From Paenibacillus sp. Root444D2 (lineage in GTDB: Bacteria; Bacillota; Bacilli; Paenibacillales; NBRC-103111), in NCBI RefSeq assembly GCF_001426375.1, contig NZ_LMEO01000002.1:142986-206985 (forward strand): a stretch of 64,000 nt of DNA. Reading direction: 5' to 3'. The notes under the pieces were generated by a model that was not told the DNA's origin, made no database searches, and was given only the letters and a program-made list of their open reading frames with translations. Position 1 is the stretch's first letter; each line of letters opens with the position of its first letter. Shown here piece after piece: positions 25,259-34,102 of the stretch. A program made the position numbers and the translations under genes.

Positions 25259-26737
25259 TTACAAAATTATAGCAATCAAACCGCCAGATCCTTCGTTAAT
25301 AATTCGGCCAAGCGTCTCTTGCAGTTTATAACGTGCATTGTCCGGCATCTGGGCAAGTTTCCCCTGAATCCCCTCACGAACAATCGAATGAAGCGATCTT
25401 CCGAATATATCGGACTCCCATATTTTAAGCGGATTATCTTCGAAATCCTGCATGAGATAGCGGACAAGCTCTTCACTTTGCTTCTCCGTACCGATAATTG
25501 GTGAAAACTCCGACTCAACATCCACACGAATCATATGAATAGACGGCGCTGTTGCCCGTAAACGGACTCCGAACCTAGATCCTTGACGGATTAGCTCCGG
25601 CTCATCCAAAGCCATCTCAGCGAGCGTCGGAGGCGCTATACCATAGCCTGTTGTTTTCACCATTTCGAGCGCTTCGGCGAATTGATCATATTCTCGTTTC
25701 GCATGCGTGAAATCCTGCATCAACTGAAGCAGATGATCTTTGCCGCGAATTTCAACCCCGACAACTTCGACCAGTATGCGGTCGTATAACTCATCAGGCG
25801 CAAACAGGTCAATCTCCGCTACACCTTGCCCCATATTAAGTCCAGCCAAAGCGGCTTTATCAATGAACTCATATTCGGCGAATTGGCTGACAACACGATC
25901 AACGTCGCGCAAGCGTCTAATATCTTGAACCGTATCTCGTACGGAAGCTTCGAATTGAGTCCGCAGCCAATGATTCTCGTCCAGAACCATCACCCAGCTT
26001 GGTAAGTTCACGTTCACTTCATGAACAGGGAACTCGTAGAGCACTTCGCGCAGCACAGAGACCATTTCCTCTTCGCCTGCACTTGCTACACTCATTGTCA
26101 CAACAGGGACGTCGTAGCGGCTTTGCAGCTCGCTGCGCAGTTCAAGCGCAGGCTCACTATTCGGTTTCTGTGAATTAATGATGACAATGAACGGTTTGCC
26201 TACTTCTTTCAGCTCATTAATGACTCTTTCCTCTGCCAACACGTACGAAGACCTCGGAATATCAGAAATCGTACCATCGGTAGTTACAACAACTCCGAGT
26301 GTCGAATGCTCCTGAATGACCTTGCGTGTTCCAATTTCAGCTGCTTCCTGGAATGGAATCGGTTCATCGAACCAAGGTGTATTAATCATCCGCGGTCCAT
26401 TCTCGTCTTCATAGCCTTTGGCGCCATCGACTGCGTAACCTACACAATCAACAAGGCGAACATTCACATTCAGCCCCTCGGCCACCGAAATTTGGACCGC
26501 CGTATTCGGTACGAATTTCGGCTCCGTTGTCATAATCGTGCGGCCAGCAGCGCTCTGCGGGAGTTCATCGGTAGCCCGGATCCTATCCGCTTCACTTTGA
26601 ATGTTAGGAAGCACTACAGATTCCACAAAACGCTTAATAAAGGTTGATTTTCCTGTCCGGACCGCTCCGACAACCCCCAGGTAAATGTCCCCTCCCGTTC
26701 GTTCTGCAATGTCCTTAAAGATATCCACTTTCTCCAA
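25259..26737 (-). CDS. spoIVA: Stage IV sporulation protein A, spore coat ATPase
   Basis: SpoIVA polymerises on the forespore surface in an ATP-dependent manner and forms the basement layer of the spore coat. The start is TTG at 26737, with AGGAGG seven bases upstream, giving MEKVDIFKDIAERTGGDIYL and 492 residues, the B. subtilis length. The Walker A motif is GAVRTGKST, and the C-terminus ends EGSGGLIAIIL. A sigma-E-like promoter lies ~90 bp upstream. It is separated from hbs by a terminator. Confidence 0.97.
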   Translation of the reverse strand: MEKVDIFKDIAERTGGDIYLGVVGAVRTGKSTFIKRFVESVVLPNIQSEADRIRATDELPQSAAGRTIMTTEPKFVPNTAVQISVAEGLNVNVRLVDCVGYAVDGAKGYEDENGPRMINTPWFDEPIPFQEAAEIGTRKVIQEHSTLGVVVTTDGTISDIPRSSYVLAEERVINELKEVGKPFIVIINSQKPNSEPALELRSELQSRYDVPVVTMSVASAGEEEMVSVLREVLYEFPVHEVNVNLPSWVMVLDENHWLRTQFEASVRDTVQDIRRLRDVDRVVSQFAEYEFIDKAALAGLNMGQGVAEIDLFAPDELYDRILVEVVGVEIRGKDHLLQLMQDFTHAKREYDQFAEALEMVKTTGYGIAPPTLAEMALDEPELIRQGSRFGVRLRATAPSIHMIRVDVESEFSPIIGTEKQSEELVRYLMQDFEDNPLKIWESDIFGRSLHSIVREGIQGKLAQMPDNARYKLQETLGRIINEGSGGLIAIIL

Positions 26738-26822
26738 GAGAATCCCTCCTACAGTTTGGTCGTCAACTGACTCTTGTGACGGTAACAATTGACTACTCGT
26801 ACATTCATTTGGACTAGTAAGA

Positions 26823-26851
26823 AATATATGTACTTTCGATAGAAATATGAT
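26823..26851 (-). promoter_or_regulatory. Sigma-E-like promoter of spoIVA
   Basis: The minus strand shows ATCATATT (26851-26844), a 13-bp spacer and CATATATT (26830-26823), close to the mother-cell sigma-E consensus. spoIVA of B. subtilis is transcribed this way. Confidence 0.6.
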
Positions 26852-27005
26852 AGATGCGTATAATCTTTTTTTTGCCGCTCATATTTTATGAAGCACATAC
26901 GGCTTTCCTTATAGAACCATATTTAGCGGACCTTTGAACCAAGATCAAAGTCTCACCACATTGAAAAAATATATGATTGACTTGTATTGGTTATTCTGAA
27001 AATCT

Positions 27006-27037
27006 AAAAAAACCTCTTACAGATTTCTGTAAGAGGT
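27006..27037 (-). terminator. Terminator after the YphF-like gene
   Basis: A 12-bp stem ACCTCTTACAGA/TCTGTAAGAGGT is followed by a run of seven T on the minus strand. Confidence 0.85.
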
Positions 27038-27042
27038 CGCGT

Positions 27043-27792
27043 CTATTCTTTAGTCTGAGGCATTGGCTGATTCTTTTGCCATAAATACGGGTTGCTGCGA
27101 ATAGGCACGAAATAAGATTTACTCACGAGAATCTCTCGTAAATCACGATCTGACTTCAAGGAGCTTTCTAACGAATTGCTTTGGATAAGCTGCATAATAT
27201 CCATCGCATAATCAATCGTTACATCTCCTGTTTGCTTGTTCACCAAATAGGTTATGAAATTTTTACGATTATAAACGGACTTGATCTCGGGAGATTTCAT
27301 GCCAAGCTTATCAAAATCAACATAATCAAATTCTTCATTAATAGCAATGCCCTGAGGCAGGTTACCATCATGTTTCACCTTATAATCATTAATCTTCTTT
27401 TGGACATCCTCCACACTTTGATAAGCAGATAAATCCATCAGCTTAACCAATGGCTTTGTTTCCACATCAACCAGCACGTAAATAAAAATGCCGCCGCTTT
27501 CGAACGCGTTTGCTGGAACCGTACTTAACAGATTCGTTTTTTTCAATTTGCCAAAATCGATCACATATTTCTCATAGAGGGGTGTTGTCATATCACTATT
27601 CTTGATCGGAAGAACGCCGTTCTTTTCGTGGTAAAGATCAATGGCCTGCTGAACAACGGTTATGAACTCAGCTGGATTAATTTGATTCTCTTTACGCATT
27701 TCCTTAGGGTAAGCACAACCACTGAGAAGAAGGACTAAACAAAGAGTGATACCTACCCATCTACCATGTAAAAGGCTTCGAGCTATTTTCAC
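27043..27792 (-). CDS. Lipoprotein of unknown function (YphF position)
   Basis: The 249-residue product has a classical lipoprotein signal with lipobox LLSGC and no further membrane segment. It starts at GTG with AGGAT upstream. The region and size fit B. subtilis YphF, which follows spoIVA in the same order; homology is assumed from position and general character, not from a motif. The mature part is rich in Lys/Asp and contains several aromatic-rich segments, with no catalytic signature that I recognise. Confidence 0.75.
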   Translation of the reverse strand: MKIARSLLHGRWVGITLCLVLLLSGCAYPKEMRKENQINPAEFITVVQQAIDLYHEKNGVLPIKNSDMTTPLYEKYVIDFGKLKKTNLLSTVPANAFESGGIFIYVLVDVETKPLVKLMDLSAYQSVEDVQKKINDYKVKHDGNLPQGIAINEEFDYVDFDKLGMKSPEIKSVYNRKNFITYLVNKQTGDVTIDYAMDIMQLIQSNSLESSLKSDRDLREILVSKSYFVPIRSNPYLWQKNQPMPQTKE

Positions 27793-27816
27793 GACATAAT
27801 CATCCTATCTTTTTTT

Positions 27817-28164
27817 CTAAAATAAGTCGTCTTCCTCCGCCTGCCTCGCAAGTTGGGCACGTATGGCAGCCTTAAGAGGGTCTTCTGGCACCGTTACCTG
27901 CACCGAGCCAATCACACGGGCTTGACAAGCAAGTCGATAGCCCTCCTCAGCTTGAGTGCCTAGTTTTAACCGTTCATTCACATTCATAGGTGCGAGGCCC
28001 CTTAAATCACTAACCTTGACCTTACACATCAGGCAAGCCGCCTTGCCATCACAACGGGTACGTATGTGAACTTTAGCTTTGCGCCCTGCATCCAGCAAGG
28101 TCGTTCCCGCTCGAACACTTATTTTTTTGTCATCGGGCCAAAAATGCACTTCTGATCCATTCAT
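27817..28164 (-). CDS. [2Fe-2S] ferredoxin-like protein
   Basis: The 115-residue protein has the plant-type cluster-binding pattern at residues 38, 44, 47 and 79: RCDGKAACLMC ... YRLACQ. The first interval is C-x5-C, followed by C-x2-C and a distant cysteine, and the beta-grasp N-terminus is recognisable. It should transfer single electrons in the cytosol. A second ferredoxin is encoded two genes upstream, with a nucleotidyltransferase-fold gene between. Its redox partner is unknown. The ATG at 28164 is preferred over a GTG three codons upstream. Confidence 0.85.
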   Translation of the reverse strand: MNGSEVHFWPDDKKISVRAGTTLLDAGRKAKVHIRTRCDGKAACLMCKVKVSDLRGLAPMNVNERLKLGTQAEEGYRLACQARVIGSVQVTVPEDPLKAAIRAQLARQAEEDDLF

Positions 28165-28195
28165 CGCGTCCACCTTCTGTTAGGCTATCCTCCTG

Positions 28196-28792
28196 CTATT
28201 TGCTTGAATCTATCAACCGTTCCAGCTTCCGCTCAAACTCACTTCCCCAGCGATTTCTTTGTATTAAATCACTTAACGCCTGCATATGCAGCTCTGGAAA
28301 AGCTTTCATGGTTTTCGCAATAGCTTCATAGCGATCAGGCCGATTACGAAGTAAATTAAAGAGGAGTTCATGGGCTAACGGCATCATTTTAACTTCCTGT
28401 TCGTTGATTCTGACCGAATGGCTATGGTTTTCCCAAAGATATGTAGCTTCCACCTGGTAAGAAGAATGCAGGGCATTGACCTTAAAATCACCAACGACTT
28501 CCACAGCATTTCCATCGATCAGATAATGACTTAGGATTGAAGCATAAATAGGAGTTTTACTATAAATCGGTGTATCCACCGAATAATCTAATAAGGAAGA
28601 ATGTATAGCAGTTACATCGTTGTCATCTACATAGATGTCCAGATCTCTTGGACTTCTCCCAATATCTACTTTTTGTAAAAGCAGTCCGCAGCTTCCACCG
28701 ATGAGCCATCGTACGTCTGGAACTTGCAATAATTGTGTATGGATGGTTGTAATCGTTGGTAGTAACGGCTCCAGCAGGACCAAAATGCCCAC
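28196..28792 (-). CDS. Nucleotidyltransferase-fold protein
   Basis: This 198-residue protein carries GGSCGLLLQKVDIGRSPRDLDIYV, the GS...DLD signature of the DNA polymerase beta-like nucleotidyltransferase superfamily. Members include minimal nucleotidyltransferases, antibiotic adenylyltransferases and toxin components such as AbiEii. No antitoxin gene is adjacent, and a DxD plus a third acidic residue could not be confirmed from context. The start is ambiguous (GTG at 28792 or TTG at 28783). It is sandwiched between two ferredoxin genes. Confidence 0.65.
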   Translation of the reverse strand: MGILVLLEPLLPTITTIHTQLLQVPDVRWLIGGSCGLLLQKVDIGRSPRDLDIYVDDNDVTAIHSSLLDYSVDTPIYSKTPIYASILSHYLIDGNAVEVVGDFKVNALHSSYQVEATYLWENHSHSVRINEQEVKMMPLAHELLFNLLRNRPDRYEAIAKTMKAFPELHMQALSDLIQRNRWGSEFERKLERLIDSSK

Positions 28793-28810
28793 ACCCTTCA
28801 GGCAGAAATT

Positions 28811-29104
28811 TTAGAAATAAGGCTTATGTGTTACGGAAATATGACCAGATTGCTTCACTACACACTGGCAAGCTAACCGAAAGCCCTGCTTGATCTCCTC
28901 AGGCTCCAAACGGCTCTCTTCTTCATCCGAAGGTAATGATAACAGTTCCCGGCCTGAAGCTACATAACAACGGCATCTGGCGCAAGTACCCCGTGTACAT
29001 GAAAATCCCCAGTCCAAATCTTCTTTGAGCGCGTGGTCCAGAATCGTTAATCCGGTAACCGGCTCTATCGTTTTCTGCGTTTTGCGTGTTTTCAATTCTA
29101 ACAT
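28811..29104 (-). CDS. [2Fe-2S] ferredoxin
   Basis: A 97-residue beta-grasp protein with cysteines at 36, 41, 44 and 79 (SCTRGTCARC ... RLACQC), the classical C-x4-C-x2-C plus distal C of plant-type ferredoxins. GGAGG precedes the ATG at 29104. It differs from the second ferredoxin at 27817-28164, whose first spacing is one residue longer, so the two are not recent duplicates. Confidence 0.88.
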   Translation of the reverse strand: MLELKTRKTQKTIEPVTGLTILDHALKEDLDWGFSCTRGTCARCRCYVASGRELLSLPSDEEESRLEPEEIKQGFRLACQCVVKQSGHISVTHKPYF

Positions 29105-29125
29105 TGATATCTCGCCTCCAGGTTG

Positions 29126-29305
29126 CTAAAACAAAGATAGCAGCATGTAAAGTAAAATTGGAATAAATAGAAAAAAAGCAATCACGGATAATACAACACG
29201 AAGAGCTCCTGTGGTTCGAGTTCTTGCGTAAGAGATTAATAATGACGCGACTACCATGAGTCCGATCGCCACGAATGATGCCCACATTTTGTCTAAACTT
29301 GACAT
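29126..29305 (-). CDS. yphE: Small membrane protein, DUF2768 family (YphE-like)
   Basis: This 59-residue protein (MSSLDKMWASFVAIGLMVVA, ending LLYMLLSLF) has two hydrophobic segments joined by the basic loop SYARTRTTG. AAGGAG precedes the ATG at 29305. Its length, topology and position just upstream of the ferredoxin, beside spoVIF and gpsA, match YphE of B. subtilis (DUF2768). Function is not established. Confidence 0.8.
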   Translation of the reverse strand: MSSLDKMWASFVAIGLMVVASLLISYARTRTTGALRVVLSVIAFFLFIPILLYMLLSLF

Positions 29306-29368
29306 AATCTTAACTCCTTATGTATAAATCATTCAAATTGATCACCAGTAAGTATAGCATAGGATGAG

Positions 29369-29410
29369 AAAAAAAGCATAAAGGGGAACTTTTCTCCCCT
29401 TCATGCTTTT
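29369..29410 (-). terminator. Terminator after spoVIF
   Basis: AAAAGCAT(G)AAGGGGA pairs with TCCCCTT(T)ATGCTTTT and is followed by a T-run on the minus strand; it overlaps the stop codon. Confidence 0.85.
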
Positions 29411-29690
29411 ATTTTTTACCCATCATCATGTTCATTAATTGCTGCATATTATTGGAATCCAGTTTACTGCTTTTGACTGCCTGAATGATATCATTGATGG
29501 TTTCTTCAGATACCTTCACGTTCACTAAACCAGAAACTTGTTTGATGAGTTGGCGAAGTTGAGTTTCGCTTTGCAGGGTAGAAGGTTTCACACCGTTGGC
29601 AATCTTCTCGATATCTTTCGCTGTAACGGATTTACCCGTCTTCTTTTTCACCACATTTAATACGTCTTTCGAGATATCCTTATTCGACAA
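29409..29690 (-). CDS. spoVIF: Stage VI sporulation protein F
   Basis: The 93-residue protein starts MSNKDISKDVLNVVKKKTGK and matches the SpoVIF family, which in Bacillus is needed for late coat assembly and resistance of spores. It has an all-helical soluble sequence ending MQQLMNMMMGKK. The start is TTG at 29690 with GGAGG correctly spaced. A terminator ends the gene. The B. subtilis ortholog lies elsewhere on the chromosome, so its location beside gpsA is specific to this lineage. Confidence 0.85.
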   Translation of the reverse strand: MSNKDISKDVLNVVKKKTGKSVTAKDIEKIANGVKPSTLQSETQLRQLIKQVSGLVNVKVSEETINDIIQAVKSSKLDSNNMQQLMNMMMGKK

Positions 29691-29767
29691 ATGTGCCGCC
29701 TCCCTATACCTTTGGATGACTGGATCTTCTAAGGTATAGTATGAATGCGGAGAGAATGTGGTGTAGG

Positions 29768-30811
29768 CTACTTCAACACATTTGTTGCTGAGCCGGTGGC
29801 AACTTCTTCAATCTCATGGGTTCTGACGCGCCCCATCAGATCTTGTGCAGCTAGCTGAGGCGACTTCCCATCGAAAAGAACGTTGTATAACTCATCTGTA
29901 ATCGGCATAGTTACGTCAAATCTACGGGACAACTCATAGGCAGCTTTCGTTGTCTTCACGCCTTCTACGACCATTCCCATCTCTTTGAGAACCTCGCTCA
30001 GGGGGATACCATTTGCTAACTTGTTGCCGGCACGCCAATTCCTGCTATGTTGGCTCGTACAAGTCACGATCAAATCGCCAATCCCTGCTAAGCCGGAAAA
30101 TGTAAGTGGATTGGCTCCCATAGCCGTACCTAGACGTGCAATCTCAGCCAAGCCCCTCGTCATTAGAGCAGCCTTTGCATTATCACCAAAGCCTAGGCCA
30201 TCGGTCAGACCTGCGCCTAGCGCAATAATGTTCTTAAGCGCCCCTCCAACCTCCACTCCGGCAACATCCGGATTCGTGTAGACGCGGAAGTAGGAATTAA
30301 TCAGCAAATCCTGTGCCGCTTCTGCCGCTTTAAGGTCCTGGGCAGCAACCACGACAGTCGTCGGACATTTACGAATAACTTCCTCGGCATGACTTGGACC
30401 GGAAAGTACGACAAGCCGCTTGGGATCTATCTCTGGAAGCTCATCGGCAAGAACCTCGGTCATACGCTTTAACGTTCCCGTTTCAAAGCCTTTGGTTGCA
30501 TGAACCACTAAAGTATCCTTCTTCAAAAAAGGGCGCATCCGTGACGCTACTTCGCGCATGCCTGCTGAAGGTACGACCATAATGATCGCATCAGCATCCT
30601 CTACCGCTTCCTGCAGCGAGTTGGTCGCTACGATTAGCGGCGATAGCTCCACATCTTGAAGAAAGCGGCTGTTGCGATGTTTCTCATTTATTTCTTTAAC
30701 CTGATCCTCATTACGAGACCATAAAAGCACTTGTTTCCCATTATCCGCCAGTACCGAGGCAAGTGCCGTCCCCCAACTTCCAGCTACTAGGACCGATACT
30801 TTGTTTGACAA
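29768..30811 (-). CDS. gpsA: NAD(P)-dependent glycerol-3-phosphate dehydrogenase
   Basis: GpsA reduces dihydroxyacetone phosphate to sn-glycerol-3-phosphate for phospholipid synthesis. The 347-residue protein has the conserved VVHATKGFE, GPSHAEEV, NIIALGAGLTDGLGFGDNAKAAL and GLAGIGDLIVTC segments. The N-terminal nucleotide-binding loop reads LVAGSWGTALA, where the first glycine of the family motif GAGSWG is valine. The start is TTG at 30811 with AGGAGGAG upstream. A cluster of three hairpin elements occupies the leader. Confidence 0.95.
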   Translation of the reverse strand: MSNKVSVLVAGSWGTALASVLADNGKQVLLWSRNEDQVKEINEKHRNSRFLQDVELSPLIVATNSLQEAVEDADAIIMVVPSAGMREVASRMRPFLKKDTLVVHATKGFETGTLKRMTEVLADELPEIDPKRLVVLSGPSHAEEVIRKCPTTVVVAAQDLKAAEAAQDLLINSYFRVYTNPDVAGVEVGGALKNIIALGAGLTDGLGFGDNAKAALMTRGLAEIARLGTAMGANPLTFSGLAGIGDLIVTCTSQHSRNWRAGNKLANGIPLSEVLKEMGMVVEGVKTTKAAYELSRRFDVTMPITDELYNVLFDGKSPQLAAQDLMGRVRTHEIEEVATGSATNVLK

Positions 30812-30827
30812 GGTTACTCCTCCTAAA

Positions 30828-30935
30828 AGTTTTGCTTTAGCAAAACTGGCATCGTAAGCATTAACTGAGTTTTCGTAGAAAACTTGCTTTCGTAAGCATT
30901 GCTGAGTTTTCGTAGAAAACTGGCATCTTTCGCAT
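30828..30935 (-). repeat. Leader hairpin element, three tandem copies before gpsA
   Basis: Copies at 30828-30861, 30867-30899 and 30904-30935 fill nearly the whole plsY-gpsA gap. Stems are AGTTTTGCT/AGCAAAACT in the first and AGTTTTC/GAAAACT in the others; the first two carry CGTAAGCAT and the third TTTCGCAT. The first copy ends three bases from AGGAGG. Confidence 0.88.
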
Positions 30936-30937
30936 AG

Positions 30938-31540
30938 CTAAGCCCTTTTCTGACCCAGCTTGTTCTCTTTACCTTGAATGAGCTTCACAATATTCGTACG
31001 ATGGCGCATAAAGGCAAATGCACATAGCAAGATACTAATCCACAAAATTGGTAAAGGTCGGTCCATTCCCCAAATAAGAAAAGGTAAAAGTGCAGTAAGA
31101 ATAAGGGAACCGAGCGATACGAATCTAGTGACCGCAATAATGACGATAGCAGTTAAACCAGCAATTAATGTCGGAATGAAGCAAAGGGTCGCCATAACAC
31201 CGATGGTCGTTGCGATACCTTTTCCGCCTCGGAAGCCGAAGTATATGGGCCAATTATGTCCGACGATGGCTGCTAGCCCACATAATACACGAATCCAGAT
31301 GTCATCGGGTCCGGGAGCTGCCCATGTTCCAATCCACACGGCAGCAACTCCCTTTAAAGCATCAAGCAAGAGAACTACGATGGCAGGTCCCTTACCCAGA
31401 ACACGAAGCGTATTTGTCGCCCCCGCATTGCCACTCCCATGTTTGCGGATATCAATGCCTTTGAACCATTTTCCGAATAAATAACTAAAGCTTATGGAGC
31501 CTAACAAATAACCCACTACAATTGTTATTATCGAAAGCAA
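30938..31540 (-). CDS. plsY: Glycerol-3-phosphate acyltransferase PlsY
   Basis: PlsY transfers acyl from acyl-phosphate to glycerol-3-phosphate, starting phospholipid synthesis; its substrate comes from GpsA, encoded directly downstream. The 200-residue membrane protein contains the loops IRKHGSGNAGATNTLR, the GHNWPIYFGFRGGKG segment and a later basic loop. The start is TTG at 31540 with GGAG upstream. It precedes gpsA with only the hairpin cluster between, so the two may form one unit. Confidence 0.95.
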   Translation of the reverse strand: MLSIITIVVGYLLGSISFSYLFGKWFKGIDIRKHGSGNAGATNTLRVLGKGPAIVVLLLDALKGVAAVWIGTWAAPGPDDIWIRVLCGLAAIVGHNWPIYFGFRGGKGIATTIGVMATLCFIPTLIAGLTAIVIIAVTRFVSLGSLILTALLPFLIWGMDRPLPILWISILLCAFAFMRHRTNIVKLIQGKENKLGQKRA

Positions 31541-31553
31541 TGCACAACATCTC

Positions 31554-32879
31554 CTATTCTTTGTCCGATGATTTCCTACGGCTTAAGATACGAATCGGGG
31601 TTCCTTCAAATCCGAAGGCAGCACGAATCTTGTTATCCAAGTACCGTTCATATGAAAAGTGCATGAGCTCAGGCTCATTCACGAAGAGCACAAAGACAGG
31701 AGGCTTAACAGCAACTTGTGTCACATAGTTAATACGCAGTCTTTTACCTTTATCCGTAGGAGGCGGATTGTAGGCTACTGCATCCGAAACAACATCATTG
31801 AGAAGATGTGTTTGTACACGAAGAGAATGATTCTCAGCAACTTGAATAATGACAGGCAACAGCTTGTGCAAGCGTTGAGTTGTTTTGGCCGAGACAAATA
31901 CAATTGGCGCGTAACTTAAAAACAAGAAGTGATCGCGAATGGTTTGTGTAAAATGCTGCATCGTTTTATCGTCTTTATCGACGATATCCCATTTATTTAC
32001 GACAATCACGATCGCTTTTCCTGCTTCATGCGCATAACCGGCAATATGCTTGTCCTGATCGATAATGCCCTCTTGACCGTCGATAACGACGAGCACAACA
32101 TCAGCACGTTCAATCGCTTTCATGGCACGCATGACGCTATATTTCTCCGTGTTCTCGTAGACTTTACCTCTTTTACGCATTCCCGCCGTATCAATAATGA
32201 CAAACTTTTGTCCATCCCGTTCAAATGGCGTATCGATCGCATCACGCGTCGTTCCTGCCACTTCACTAACGATTACCCGTTCTTCGCCAAGAATGGCATT
32301 CGTCATCGAAGATTTCCCAACATTCGGGCGACCGATCAGGGCAAATTTAATAACCTCTTCGCCGTATTCATCGTCTTTTTTATCGGGAAACAAGTTGCAA
32401 ACAACTTCAAGTAAATCACCGATTCCGATTCCGTGAGAACCTGAAATCCCTACTGGATCACCGAAGCCTAATGAGTAAAATTCATAAATATCATCTTGAC
32501 GCGCAAGATTATCTACTTTGTTAACAGCAAGTACGATCGGTTTTTTAGAGCGGAATAACAATTGGGCAACTTCTTCATCTGATGGTGTTACGCCCGCTTT
32601 GGCATCGACCATAAAAACAATGACATCCGCCTCTTCAATAGCAAGCTCAGCTTGAATACGAACTGATTTGAGGATCGCATCCTCCCCATCAATTTCAATA
32701 CCACCTGTGTCAATGACACTGAATGATGTATTGAGCCATTCTCCTACGCCATATAATCGATCACGTGTAACCCCCGGTTTATCTTCCACAATCGCAAGAC
32801 GATCGCCTACGATCCGATTGAAAATGGTGGACTTACCGACATTCGGTCGGCCTACAATTGCAAGTACAGGTCTAGCCAC
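31554..32879 (-). CDS. der: Ribosome biogenesis GTPase Der
   Basis: Der is a tandem-GTPase protein needed for assembly of the 50S subunit. The 441-residue protein has two G domains, [12 protein letters not shown] at ~residue 10 and [12 protein letters not shown] at ~185, each with DTGG/DTAG and NKVD/NKWD motifs, and a C-terminal KH-like region. It starts at GTG with GGAG upstream. A separate stem (TTCCATG/CATGGAA) lies directly before the ribosome-binding site. Confidence 0.97.
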   Translation of the reverse strand: MARPVLAIVGRPNVGKSTIFNRIVGDRLAIVEDKPGVTRDRLYGVGEWLNTSFSVIDTGGIEIDGEDAILKSVRIQAELAIEEADVIVFMVDAKAGVTPSDEEVAQLLFRSKKPIVLAVNKVDNLARQDDIYEFYSLGFGDPVGISGSHGIGIGDLLEVVCNLFPDKKDDEYGEEVIKFALIGRPNVGKSSMTNAILGEERVIVSEVAGTTRDAIDTPFERDGQKFVIIDTAGMRKRGKVYENTEKYSVMRAMKAIERADVVLVVIDGQEGIIDQDKHIAGYAHEAGKAIVIVVNKWDIVDKDDKTMQHFTQTIRDHFLFLSYAPIVFVSAKTTQRLHKLLPVIIQVAENHSLRVQTHLLNDVVSDAVAYNPPPTDKGKRLRINYVTQVAVKPPVFVLFVNEPELMHFSYERYLDNKIRAAFGFEGTPIRILSRRKSSDKE

Positions 32880-32899
32880 TACTCATTCACTCCTTCGAA

Positions 32900-32919
32900 T
32901 TCCATGATCAGCCATGGAA
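32900..32919 (-). repeat. Inverted repeat just before the der ribosome-binding site
   Basis: TTCCATG at 32900-32906 pairs with CATGGAA at 32913-32919 across a six-base loop, ending five bases before the GGAG. The placement matches the dispersed leader hairpins but the sequence is unrelated. Confidence 0.6.
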
Positions 32920-33010
32920 AAATACGCAACTTACATCATAACAAAAAAGACACGACTTGGCTAATCTCATTTGAGACTCCGCATGATAACAAGCGGGCAC
33001 ACCAGCTATT

Positions 33011-33190
33011 TCAGGTATGCTTGACCAAAATCATTGTGCCATTTTTCAAATCGTGGGCATTAGCATCCAAAATCTTTTCAAGAGTAAAAGAGACTCTTTC
33101 GAGCTCATCTTCCTTATCCACAACGAAGATTGGAGCACCGCCACCTATTCGTTCCTTCGTCAAGGTTACAACAGCAAGGATTTGCGACAT
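33011..33190 (-). CDS. Small YIEGIA-partner (capping complex subunit) protein
   Basis: The 59-residue product begins MSQILAVVTLTKERIGGGAP and ends NGTMILVKHT. This matches the short family annotated as a capping-complex subunit for YIEGIA proteins in spore formers. It starts six bases after the YIEGIA stop, with GGAGG inside the end of that gene. Function beyond the association with sporulation is not established. It is too short for standard gene finders and easily missed. Confidence 0.8.
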   Translation of the reverse strand: MSQILAVVTLTKERIGGGAPIFVVDKEDELERVSFTLEKILDANAHDLKNGTMILVKHT

Positions 33191-33196
33191 CCCGAT

Positions 33197-34102
33197 TTAG
33201 GCCTCCTTCTTTTTGTTTACACCCGCTTCAGACGGCATTCGAACAGCACTTTCCAACACGGGTACCCGATGAAGAGCAGTATACGTTTTCTCTACATCTT
33301 TCTCCTGTAGGAGGAGCAGTATGGCTATCGTGCCTGTATTCATATCCAGTTTTGCCATCGGACGCAAGGAAGGCTCTCCTTCATCTCGGTAAGCACCAAA
33401 CAGGGTTGAAATATCATGAAGAATAGCTTGTCTTTGGCCTAAATGAGCTAGCGTTACGCGGGCATTGCGATTTTTGGGTTTAATTAAGAAACCAAGCCCG
33501 TGTTCAAGTATTTTTTCGCGGCTGTCTGCGAGTCCAACATTCATGATATAAACCGATCCGACGAACAAATCCGGTCCATCCATCCGAATATCGACGTGTT
33601 CAATGTCTGCAATTTTCGCTAGTTTGTTACCTGCTTTGAAATAGTTAGCAATCCAAATGGACACAACCCCGGCAACGATCCCCCAATACCAAGCAAATAG
33701 AATACTGAATAACGAAGCAAGAAATGCTGAGAAAATAACGAGGTAATTTCTTCCTTCAAATACCATCGCTATTCCTTCAATATATGCCGCTCCCCGTGGA
33801 ACTAACTCTAACTCATCAACTTTGGATAGACTTTGTCTTTCCATATTTCGCACATCTCGAAACTGTTGAGCGGCTAGCGATAAGAAAGTAACAGCCGTAT
33901 AATTTTTGTCCAGTAAAGCAGGAACAGCTACTGCTCCTAGTCCTGCTGCGATGACACCAAGGGAAATATGTATAATCTTACCATGAGGATAGGTCGGATA
34001 TTGCCTGTAGTCCGTTCTTAGCATATTCAAACGCGCCAGAATGCCAAAAATAACCCCTACGACGATACCTATCGTATAACGATGCGAATAGAACCAATCC
34101 AT
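33197..34102 (-). CDS. YIEGIA-family sporulation membrane protein
   Basis: The 301-residue protein has several hydrophobic segments in its N-terminal half and the family-naming motif in RGAAYIEGIAMVFEGRNYL. It corresponds in position to B. subtilis YphB/SeaA, a sporulation protein, between der and yphA. The ATG at 34102 overlaps the yphA stop as TAATG, so it is translationally coupled. Its exact role is unclear; the small partner follows directly. Confidence 0.82.
   Translation of the reverse strand: MDWFYSHRYTIGIVVGVIFGILARLNMLRTDYRQYPTYPHGKIIHISLGVIAAGLGAVAVPALLDKNYTAVTFLSLAAQQFRDVRNMERQSLSKVDELELVPRGAAYIEGIAMVFEGRNYLVIFSAFLASLFSILFAWYWGIVAGVVSIWIANYFKAGNKLAKIADIEHVDIRMDGPDLFVGSVYIMNVGLADSREKILEHGLGFLIKPKNRNARVTLAHLGQRQAILHDISTLFGAYRDEGEPSLRPMAKLDMNTGTIAILLLLQEKDVEKTYTALHRVPVLESAVRMPSEAGVNKKKEA

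Larger units (their letters stand above)
26738..27042. other. 305-bp gap upstream of spoIVA
   Basis: The gap contains the sigma-E-like promoter at 26823-26851 and the terminator of the YphF-like gene at 27006-27037. The remainder is A+T-rich and holds no open frame or hairpin that I can support. Confidence 0.5.

Noticed and set aside
28923..29285. 120-codon minus-strand frame overlapping the ferredoxin and yphE
   Set aside because: It is out of frame with both supported genes and lacks a start signal; the 59-residue yphE frame is the real gene here.
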